Shown here: positions 1 to 5,752 of the stretch, piece after piece | Layout of the letters: each line of letters starts with the position of its first letter | Numbering within the stretch: position 1 is the first letter of the stretch | The notes under the pieces: model-generated | The model's input: only the letters and a program-made list of their open reading frames with translations | What the model was told of the DNA's origin: nothing | The model's database searches: none | Assembly: GCA_020344715.1 (NCBI GenBank) | Contig: CP070828.1 | Coordinates: 233,576-239,971, forward strand | Length of the DNA stretch: 6,396 nucleotides | DNA from: Candidatus Bathyarchaeota archaeon | GTDB lineage: Archaea > Thermoproteota > Bathyarchaeia > Bathyarchaeales > Bathyarchaeaceae | Direction: 5' to 3' | Translations under genes and position numbers: made by a program

Positions 1-856
1 TACTTTCAGCGGATATCAACGAACATTTGGAGAGTCCGACTACGTAGTCTTGGGAGTACCTTTCGACGCAACCAGCACCTATCGAACAGGAGCAAGATTT
101 GCACCCCTCGCTATTAGAGAAGCTTCCTTGAACATAGAAACCCACAGTTTCCGAAGCGGCATTGATCTAGAAGATCTAGGAATCCACGATTTAGGTGATT
201 TGCATATCCTGGGGGAAACTGAAAGAACCCTCAAACGACTAGAAAAGGTTGCCCGAGAACTCTTGTCAACAAGGAAACTGCCAGTTTTCATCGGTGGAGA
301 ACATACCATAACTCTTGGTGTTGTTCGTGCAATTGGCAGAAACGCAGCCATACTAAACCTTGATGCTCACTTGGACCTTCGGAATGAATATATGGGCGTG
401 GAAACCTCGCACACGACATTTATGCGTAGAATCCATGAGCAAGTACATCCTGTTCAAATCATAGAGATCGGCACACGGGCAGTTTGCAGAGAAGAACGTG
501 AGTACGCCCAGAAACCAGATATTCACTTCGTAACTATCCAACAGATATATCACGATGGAATCGAGAGAATCTGCAAAGACATCCAAGAACTACTTGCTGA
601 TATTGAGAAAATCTATCTAACAATTGATATGGACGTACTCGACCCAGCATTTGCACCTGGAGTTCAGAATCCGGAAGCCGATGGTTTGACTATGAACGCT
701 CTTCTGAACCTTGTAAACAGATTATGCGATCGACGAGTTGTTGCTCTTGACTTGGTGGAAGTTGCACCCAACTATGATAACGGCACAACTGCAATACAAG
801 CCGCAAGAATATTGTTTGAAGCGCTATGTCAGCTTGAGAAGACAAAGAGGAACTAG
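1..856 (+). CDS. speB: Agmatinase / ureohydrolase family protein, 5'-partial
   Basis: Manganese-dependent ureohydrolase, most likely splitting agmatine into putrescine and urea in the cytosol. In some archaea relatives act on N1-aminopropylagmatine instead, and this cannot be told apart here. The frame is open from base 2 to the left edge and gives 284 visible residues. The TTG at base 50 is internal, because the residues before it (GESDYVVLGVPFD) are typical family sequence, so the true start lies outside the window. Metal-site motifs are all present (visible numbering): GGEH with H101, DAHLD with D121/H123/D125, and DMDVLDP with D209/D211. SHTTFMR (H137) and the substrate-side VEVAP glutamate (E253) are also there. 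About 284 residues is close to full length, so only a few residues are probably missing. The stop is 6 bp from the stop of the convergent methyltransferase gene. Arginase or another guanidino hydrolase is less likely on motif style. Confidence 0.9.
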   Translation, partial: TFSGYQRTFGESDYVVLGVPFDATSTYRTGARFAPLAIREASLNIETHSFRSGIDLEDLGIHDLGDLHILGETERTLKRLEKVARELLSTRKLPVFIGGEHTITLGVVRAIGRNAAILNLDAHLDLRNEYMGVETSHTTFMRRIHEQVHPVQIIEIGTRAVCREEREYAQKPDIHFVTIQQIYHDGIERICKDIQELLADIEKIYLTIDMDVLDPAFAPGVQNPEADGLTMNALLNLVNRLCDRRVVALDLVEVAPNYDNGTTAIQAARILFEALCQLEKTKRN

Positions 857-862
857 TTCTAT

Positions 863-2203
863 TCATCCAGTCTTCCAGAGTTTAGCGATGAAGAATCCAT
901 TGCAATTGTGAAGGTGTGGGTACAACCTCTGGCATTCAGCTTGTCCTCGGAGTCCCGACAAGCCAATTCTGGGCTGAGTTTCTACTAGAGTAAACTCTGG
1001 ATACCATTTCAAGAATCTTTCGACGAGCATCTCGTTTTCTTCAAGAGTTATGCTGCACGTGGAGTATATCAGATGCCCCTCTTCCTTAACATGTTCAGCG
1101 CATTGTCGAAGCATTTTCCATTGAGTCTGCGCCATGTGGAAACCTGATCGTTTCGTTAACCTCCATTTTGCTGAAGGGGTCTTGCTGAAGGTTCCGGTGC
1201 TTGTGCATGGTGGGTCGAGGATCACGAGGTCAGCGGACAACTTGAGTGGAAGTGTGTGACACGCATCCGCGATGAATGGGACTGCAATCTTAACGCCCAT
1301 CCGTTTTACTTGTCGTTGCCAGACATTCATTCTTCGCCTCGAATAGTCAATAGAAAATATATTACCCTTGTTTTGCATTAGCTGGGCCATGTAGCTGGTT
1401 TTTGCACCAGGCGCAGCACAAACATCAAGTACTATCATATTCGACTTGGGATTCGCAATCTCAGCTGCCAAACAACTTGCCATATCTTGAATGTAGAAGA
1501 GACCTTCGTGAAAGCTGCGAGTTCTCACGAGAGGTTTTCTTGTCTCAAGTAACCTGTATGTGTGCTTGAGGTTGGAAACCTTTTCTATGCGTATTCCTTC
1601 GCTTTTCAGTTTCTCTAGGATATGTTCTTCTGACGCTCTAAGCAGGTTTACTCTTAGATAAATGGACGGCTGATTCATTGTACCTTCTAGGAATCTGAGA
1701 CCGTCGCTTCTTCCCAACAATCGAAAACAGTATTTCACAAACCATAGGGGATTATTCGTTAGCAGCGCTACGCGCTCTTCGGAGTTCGCCTTTTTCAAGT
1801 TGCCATCAAGTTGTACACCTAATACTCGCCCTAGCGCTTTTTCAGCTTCTTTTAAGGTACGCCAGCCCAAAACTGAACGTCCCAGCTTGGCTATGCTCTC
1901 AGCCTTTGCTAGACCGCTGTGACCGAATCTGGTCTCATAGGTGAAGAGGCGGAGAAAAGCTTGGGGACCAAGTTTGAAATCTTCAAGAGTGTTGGGGGCT
2001 AACGCTTGGTTTATGACGAAATCGAGGAGGTTCCGTCGGCGAAGGGTTTCAAGCACAAGTTTATGGGCCAGACCAACAGCTTTGGCGTCTTGGATTCTCA
2101 GTTGTTCGGCTGCTCTAGTCAAGGCCAGCCGCTCACCTAGGTGTTGCAGTTCGATCCAGCTGAGAGTTTCAATAGCAAGCGACCAGGCCTTGCGCAGCAA
2201 CAT
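863..2203 (-). CDS. RsmB/NSUN (Sun/NOL1/NOP2) family RNA cytosine-C5 methyltransferase with N-terminal NusB-like region
   Basis: Cytosolic SAM-dependent enzyme predicted to methylate C5 of a cytosine in rRNA or tRNA; the target cannot be read from sequence. It has 446 residues. Residues about 15-160 form an Arg/Leu-rich helical region resembling the NusB-like RNA-binding domain of bacterial RsmB. Residues about 175-440 are the catalytic Rossmann part: the SAM-binding loop DVCAAPGAKT (D260-T269, where the family usually has GGKT), acidic residues D286 and D313, motif IV DPPC (C333), motif VI STCS (C383) and the C-terminal RLYPH...NGFF block (426-438). Both cysteines of the family, C383 as nucleophile and C333 as release cysteine, are present, so it should be active. 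The ATG at 2203 is preceded by a purine-rich AAAAAGGGAA, a weak ribosome site. It is transcribed divergently from polB and converges on the agmatinase gene. Confidence 0.92.
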   Translation of the reverse strand: MLLRKAWSLAIETLSWIELQHLGERLALTRAAEQLRIQDAKAVGLAHKLVLETLRRRNLLDFVINQALAPNTLEDFKLGPQAFLRLFTYETRFGHSGLAKAESIAKLGRSVLGWRTLKEAEKALGRVLGVQLDGNLKKANSEERVALLTNNPLWFVKYCFRLLGRSDGLRFLEGTMNQPSIYLRVNLLRASEEHILEKLKSEGIRIEKVSNLKHTYRLLETRKPLVRTRSFHEGLFYIQDMASCLAAEIANPKSNMIVLDVCAAPGAKTSYMAQLMQNKGNIFSIDYSRRRMNVWQRQVKRMGVKIAVPFIADACHTLPLKLSADLVILDPPCTSTGTFSKTPSAKWRLTKRSGFHMAQTQWKMLRQCAEHVKEEGHLIYSTCSITLEENEMLVERFLKWYPEFTLVETQPRIGLSGLRGQAECQRLYPHLHNCNGFFIAKLWKTG

Positions 2204-2337
2204 GAATTTCCCTTTTTGAGAAGTCTTGCGGGTTCATGAAGTAGATAGTTGGAGAGAACAGATATCACTTGCGATGAGAAATATTGAAAGCAACACGTTT
2301 TTAGGGATAATAGCCGATAATAAGTGGGACACAGCGC
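2204..2337. promoter_or_regulatory. Divergent intergenic spacer between the RNA methyltransferase gene and polB
   Basis: This 134 bp spacer must hold the start signals of both divergent genes. On + the best TATA-like stretch is CGTTTTTAGG at 2296-2305; an archaeal start about 25 bp downstream would give a leader of only about 10-15 nt before the polB ATG. GATAATA occurs twice, at 2306-2312 and 2316-2322, exactly one helical turn apart. On - no convincing TATA box stands out (weak AT-rich stretch near 2279-2288). The promoter role is inferred from gene orientation, and the exact elements are weak. Confidence 0.35.
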
Positions 2338-5022
2338 ATGGCAAAGAAACATCTAGACGACTTCTTTCCCAAATCAAGAATTGTGCACGAGAAGTCAACA
2401 GTATCTTCCACTTCTAGGGTACAGGAAGAAGAAAGGAAAAACATCGAGGTCATCATTAGGGACCCCAAAAATCCGTCGCCTTCCGTCTTTGTTTCGGCCA
2501 CCTACGATGGGGAGAAAAGAGTAGCCTGCATAGGGCTTTACAATGCAGAATCAGAGAAGATCCATTTCTGGCACGACAACACTGGGCATAAACCGTATCT
2601 TCTCACAAATCTGTCGCCTATCGAACTGGAAAAAATGAGTCGGGTAGTGTCACATCCCGGCCTTGAACAATTCGAACTTGTCGAGAAATACGATCCGTTC
2701 CAAGATAGGACTGTTGCTGTTACAAAGGTTGTGACAAAAGACCCACTGGCCATTGGAGGTCGCTCGAGAGGTTGCTTGCGTGACATTATACCTGAAGACT
2801 ATCCAAAAATCGGCGGCAAAACCGAGGCTAAAGTTTGGGAAGCCGCTATCAAATACTATCAATGCTACATCTACGATCGACAACTGGCGCCGGGCATGCT
2901 TTACGAAATCCAAAACAACAACCTCATTCAGGTCAAAGACGAGTCTTCAGACCAGATGGTTAACGAAATCTGTTCGTTATTCACAACGGAACCCAAAGAA
3001 GCTTTACGGAACATAGAAACTTGGGCACGATTGCTGGAGTATCCTGTTCCGAACTTCAGGAGGGTTGCCCTTGACATTGAGGTTTTTACACCAACCATCG
3101 AAATAGAGGGCAAACTGACTTTTCGCGTGCCTGATCCTCGCGAGGCAGCTTATCAAATAACATGCGTATCAGTTTTGGGGTCGAACGGGGAAAAACGGGT
3201 TCTTCTATTAAAGCGTGCTGGCGTTAGAGAAGGAAAGAGCAAGCTTCCGCCAGATGTAAGCTTTGAATATTTCGATTCTGAAAAGAAGCTGGTTCTTGAA
3301 GTTTTCAAGGTGCTCCAGGAATATCCTTTCGTTGTAACATTCAATGGAGACGACTTCGACCTGAGGTACCTAGCGCATCGAGCCCAAAACCTTGGAATAA
3401 AAAGAAACCAGATACCAATTGAGGTTGGAAGAAGAGTCTGTCGACTTCGGTACGGAGTACACATCGACCTTTACAAGTTCTTCTTCAACAAATCCATTCA
3501 AATCTACGCCTTCGGTCGAAGATACATCGATGTCACGTTGAACGAAGTGGGCAAAGCTCTAATAGGATTGCCCAAGCTTGAATTGACGAAGCCGTTCAAC
3601 GAACTCTCCTATGGCGAACTTGCTCAGTATTGCATGCAAGACGCTGAAATAACTCTGAAGCTCACGACCTTTGATGACAACCTCGTTATGAAGCTCATCT
3701 TAGCATTGACCCGGATCAGCCGCATGCCAATGGAGGATGTGAGTAGACAGGGTGTTTCTCGTTGGATACGGAACTTCCTCCAGTTTGAACATCGCCGCAG
3801 AAATGTTCTCATTCCCAACACTGAAGACATACTAGCTGCGAAAGGGAAAACAACCACGAAGGCCATCATAAAAGGGAAGAAGTACAAAGGCGCAATTGTG
3901 GTAAAACCCATTCCAGGTGTGCATTTTAACGTCGCTGTCATGGACTTCGCAAGTCTATACCCGTCCCTCATTAAAGTTTGGAACCTAGGCTACCAGACAA
4001 TTCGGTGTTCTCATCCCGAATGCAAAGGCAACACAATCCCCGATACCCCTCATTGGGTCTGCACCAAAGATCGCGCCTTGGAAAGCCTCTTGATCGGATC
4101 TCTTAGAGACCTTCGAGTAAGATGGTACAAACCAAAATCAAAAGAGAAAACATTATCCAAAAAAATGAGAAGCTGGTACAACGTTATTCAAAGCGCTTTG
4201 AAAGTCATCTTAAACGCCAGCTACGGTGTGTTTGGCGCTGCGTCCTTTGATCTTTACTGTCCTCCAGTTGCGGAAGCTACAGCGGCCATAGGGAGACACT
4301 CGATAACGCAGATCAGCAACAAAGCACGAGAGCTGGGCATTCAAGTTATTTATGGAGACACAGACAGCATTTTCCTCAAAAACCCCACGCCAGAGCAGAT
4401 TGACTCTTTGGCGCAATGGTCAAAAGAAGAGTTGAAAATGGAACTAGGCGTAGACAAACTATACCGCTATGCCTTGCTCAGTTCGAGAAAAAAGAACTAC
4501 CTCGGAGTATCCACTGACGGAAGCGTAGATGTTAAAGGACTAACAGGGAAGAAAAGGCACATCCCAATTTTCATCAAGGAATCCTTCAACCAAATGAACG
4601 CGCAGTTGGCTCAAGTAAAATCTCCTGCAGAATTTGAAGGAGCTAAGAAACAAATCGCAAACATCATTCGCACCTGCTACCTGAAACTGAAAAAACGCGA
4701 ATGGGAAAGAATAGACGACCTAGCTTTTCACGTTGTTCTCGGAGAAGCCCCGGACCACTACGTGAAAACCACCCCACAACATGTGAAGGCTGCGAGGCTC
4801 CTTCAAGAGAAAAAATACAAGCTGGAAGCAGGTGATCTAATAAGCTTTGTCAAGGTTGTCAAGGAGCCACATGTGAAACCCGTTCAGCTGGCTTCTAACA
4901 GCGAAATCGACGTGGAAAAATACGTGGGTCATCTACAATCCACTTTCGACCAAGTCCTAGACGCCCTGGGCCTAGACTTCGATGAAATAATTGGACTCAC
5001 AAAACTAGAACGTTTCATGTAA
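2338..5022 (+). CDS. polB: Family B replicative DNA polymerase, archaeal PolB1 (Dpo1) type
   Basis: DNA-directed DNA polymerase with 3'-5' proofreading exonuclease, 894 residues, a normal PolB1 length. Residues about 37-230 are the N-terminal domain. The exonuclease follows: Exo I DIE (D246, E248), Exo II NGDDFD (N336, D341), Exo III YCMQD (Y431, D435). The polymerase core has motif A MDFASLYPS (D536), motif B KVILNASYG (K622-G630), motif C YGDTDS (D674, D676) and KKNYLG (718-723). The thumb ends with TPQHVKAA (812-819) and HVKPVQLA (845-852), which match Sulfolobus Dpo1 closely from memory. All catalytic acids are intact, which argues against the inactivated PolB2 group. No in-frame start precedes ATG 2338, since TAG at 2311 blocks the frame. 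The ribosome site is weak (GTGGGA). Residues 3-10 (KKHLDDFF) resemble a PCNA-binding PIP box, and residues 557-575 hold a Cys/His cluster. No intein or frameshift is seen. Confidence 0.96.
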   Translation: MAKKHLDDFFPKSRIVHEKSTVSSTSRVQEEERKNIEVIIRDPKNPSPSVFVSATYDGEKRVACIGLYNAESEKIHFWHDNTGHKPYLLTNLSPIELEKMSRVVSHPGLEQFELVEKYDPFQDRTVAVTKVVTKDPLAIGGRSRGCLRDIIPEDYPKIGGKTEAKVWEAAIKYYQCYIYDRQLAPGMLYEIQNNNLIQVKDESSDQMVNEICSLFTTEPKEALRNIETWARLLEYPVPNFRRVALDIEVFTPTIEIEGKLTFRVPDPREAAYQITCVSVLGSNGEKRVLLLKRAGVREGKSKLPPDVSFEYFDSEKKLVLEVFKVLQEYPFVVTFNGDDFDLRYLAHRAQNLGIKRNQIPIEVGRRVCRLRYGVHIDLYKFFFNKSIQIYAFGRRYIDVTLNEVGKALIGLPKLELTKPFNELSYGELAQYCMQDAEITLKLTTFDDNLVMKLILALTRISRMPMEDVSRQGVSRWIRNFLQFEHRRRNVLIPNTEDILAAKGKTTTKAIIKGKKYKGAIVVKPIPGVHFNVAVMDFASLYPSLIKVWNLGYQTIRCSHPECKGNTIPDTPHWVCTKDRALESLLIGSLRDLRVRWYKPKSKEKTLSKKMRSWYNVIQSALKVILNASYGVFGAASFDLYCPPVAEATAAIGRHSITQISNKARELGIQVIYGDTDSIFLKNPTPEQIDSLAQWSKEELKMELGVDKLYRYALLSSRKKNYLGVSTDGSVDVKGLTGKKRHIPIFIKESFNQMNAQLAQVKSPAEFEGAKKQIANIIRTCYLKLKKREWERIDDLAFHVVLGEAPDHYVKTTPQHVKAARLLQEKKYKLEAGDLISFVKVVKEPHVKPVQLASNSEIDVEKYVGHLQSTFDQVLDALGLDFDEIIGLTKLERFM

Positions 5023-5033
5023 TCCGCTACAGC

Positions 5034-5594
5034 TTATTCGACAACTTTCAATCCGCGTGCTATCAAAGGTTGGACAATTGCTGATCTGCTTAAGATTCTT
5101 ACAAGAATGTAACCGATCCCTGCTATGGCAATCAAGCTGCTTATTGTAATGCTTATCACAACAGCTGCCCATATTGGTAAGCTCAGCCCAAAAATATCCG
5201 GTCGCAGGAAAGTTTCTGGAAGAAGCCACAGGTAGCCTCCAACAATCAACCCAATTGGAAAGGCACCAGTGATACATGCGAACAATTGTTGCTTTCTGAG
5301 AGCGAAAATGAGGCTTGCTGCAATCAAGTTTGCAAGTGGACCGAGTACGACATCGTAGATCCCAAGCCAAGGGTAGACGTCGCCAATATAGTACATGTTA
5401 GCCATGAAACCCCCAATGGTTACTCCCGCAATGGTGGGCCATCCAAACAGTATTGCGAGAGGAATCAAGCAATCAGCAATCCGAAGTTGAATAGGGCTAT
5501 AGGCAGAAGGACGGAAGAAAGACGACTGAATAACTACCATAATCGCGTATAGGCTCGCGAAAACCGCTGCTAGACTAACGTCTCTTGCATCCAT
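5034..5594 (-). CDS. queT: QueT-like ECF transporter S component (queuosine/archaeosine precursor uptake)
   Basis: Small integral membrane protein of 186 residues with about six hydrophobic segments (roughly 6-24, 40-50, 52-69, 78-98, 104-124, 138-165), as expected for a substrate-binding S subunit of an energy-coupling factor transporter. QueT-like blocks are PIQLRIADCLIPLAILFG (34-51) and GIYDVVLGPLANLIAA (78-93). The first helix has A9-x3-A13-x3-A17, like the AxxxA motif by which S components contact EcfT. In bacteria QueT is linked to 7-deazaguanine uptake. In an archaeon the likely cargo is preQ0 or a related base for archaeosine in tRNA, which is inference. No ATPase or EcfT gene is in the window, so it would use a shared module. 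The ATG at 5594 is chosen for its perfect Shine-Dalgarno 7 nt upstream and because ATGs at 5598 and 5590 are out of frame. Its stop is 11 bp from the polB stop. Confidence 0.78.
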   Translation of the reverse strand: MDARDVSLAAVFASLYAIMVVIQSSFFRPSAYSPIQLRIADCLIPLAILFGWPTIAGVTIGGFMANMYYIGDVYPWLGIYDVVLGPLANLIAASLIFALRKQQLFACITGAFPIGLIVGGYLWLLPETFLRPDIFGLSLPIWAAVVISITISSLIAIAGIGYILVRILSRSAIVQPLIARGLKVVE

Positions 5595-5601
5595 TCATTT
5601 T

Positions 5602-5609
5602 TCACCTCC
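5602..5609 (-). promoter_or_regulatory. Ribosome binding site of queT
   Basis: On the minus strand GGAGGTGA lies 7 nt before the ATG at 5594. It complements the 16S 3' tail (TCACCTCC) over all eight bases and is much stronger than the ribosome sites of the other genes here. It selects ATG 5594 among three ATGs in three frames (5598, 5594, 5590), giving spacers of 3, 7 and 11 nt. The same eight bases are exactly complementary to 5646-5639 in the leader, so access may be regulated. Confidence 0.85.
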
Positions 5610-5641
5610 CACTCCGGGGTTTATTAAGCGGAACGGGTGGA

Positions 5642-5659
5642 GGTGAGCCCCCACTCACC
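5642..5659. repeat. Perfect inverted repeat in the queT leader
   Basis: The arms are GGTGAG and CTCACC (6 bp each) with a 6-nt centre, and a seventh G-U pair (5660/5641) can be added in RNA. The downstream arm (minus strand) overlaps the sequence complementary to the Shine-Dalgarno, making this the probable competing hairpin. It could also act as a DNA operator. Confidence 0.7.
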
Positions 5660-5660
5660 C

Positions 5661-5679
5661 GCAGACGTAGACACGTCGC
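5661..5679 (-). repeat. Short stem-loop upstream in the queT leader
   Basis: On the minus strand GC-GACGT, loop GTCT, ACGTC, one bulged T, then GC: a seven-pair stem with a single bulge. It sits directly before the GGTGAG hairpin and could be part of a ligand-binding fold. It would be in the RNA only if transcription starts upstream of about 5680. Confidence 0.5.
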
Positions 5680-5688
5680 TCTTCTAGG

Positions 5689-5696
5689 TTAAAAAA
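5689..5696 (-). promoter_or_regulatory. Possible TATA box for queT
   Basis: The minus-strand TTTTTTAA is the most TATA-like stretch upstream of the structured leader. An archaeal start about 25 bp downstream would fall near 5667, giving a leader of about 70 nt that keeps hairpin 2 and the Shine-Dalgarno complement but loses hairpin 1. The match is weak, and queT may instead be co-transcribed with the upstream oxidoreductase gene. Confidence 0.3.
5691..5696 (-). terminator. Possible T-tract terminator after the oxidoreductase gene
   Basis: Six T on the minus strand, about 57 nt after the oxidoreductase stop. Archaeal RNA polymerase can terminate at T-tracts without a stable hairpin, and none precedes this one. 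The tract overlaps the possible queT TATA box, so the two readings compete. Confidence 0.25.
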
Positions 5697-5752
5697 CTTG
5701 TCACTATTTGTTCGCGCAGCTTTTTCCAAGCGGTCAGTGTGAATTCAGCACG

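Larger units (their letters stand above)
5595..5680 (-). promoter_or_regulatory. Structured 5' leader of queT, candidate riboswitch or other translational RNA switch
   Basis: Read on the minus strand, the leader has four elements. Hairpin 1 is GACGT/ACGTC with loop GTCT. Hairpin 2 is GGTGAG/CTCACC with loop TGGGGG. Then comes TCACCTCC (5646-5639), an exact complement of the Shine-Dalgarno GGAGGTGA (5609-5602) across a 29-nt loop. Finally, CCCGTTCCG (5637-5629) can pair with CGGAGTGGG (5616-5608), nine pairs including two G-U, covering the first bases of the ribosome site. Hairpin 2 and the TCACCTCC/GGAGGTGA helix share 5646-5642, so both cannot form together: one arrangement would bury the ribosome site and the other would free part of it. 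This is the layout of an expression platform. The base pairing is read from the sequence; the ligand and the switching are inferred. It does not match the preQ1-I consensus as I remember it. It could also be an RNA thermometer or a protein-binding leader. Confidence 0.5.

Noticed and set aside
50..52. TTG as the start codon of the agmatinase
   Set aside because: The frame stays open upstream to base 2, and the residues before it are conserved ureohydrolase sequence, so this is an internal Leu codon.
2226..2417. A small + strand gene overlapping the polB start
   Set aside because: It has no recognisable product, runs out of frame into well-supported polB coding sequence, and has no convincing ribosome site.
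3061..5010. An intein or inactivating change in the polymerase
   Set aside because: Motifs A, B and C and all exonuclease acids are intact and continuous, and the length is normal, so there is neither an insertion nor decay.
5005..5552. Overlapping open frames antisense to or alongside queT (5005-5370 minus, 5286-5552 plus)
   Set aside because: Their translations are Cys/Arg-rich and low in structure, as expected of shadow frames, while the queT frame has clear membrane helices and family motifs.
5617..5628. CTTAATAAACCC (minus strand) as the queT TATA box
   Set aside because: A start about 25 bp downstream would fall at the ATG and give a leaderless mRNA, which would leave the perfect Shine-Dalgarno unused. 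It fits better as a loop between paired arms.
5661..5700. A preQ1-I riboswitch aptamer upstream of queT
   Set aside because: The compact H-type pseudoknot with its C-rich loop and A-rich tail that I know for preQ1-I is not visible here. The hairpins follow a different plan, so I call it only an unassigned structured leader.
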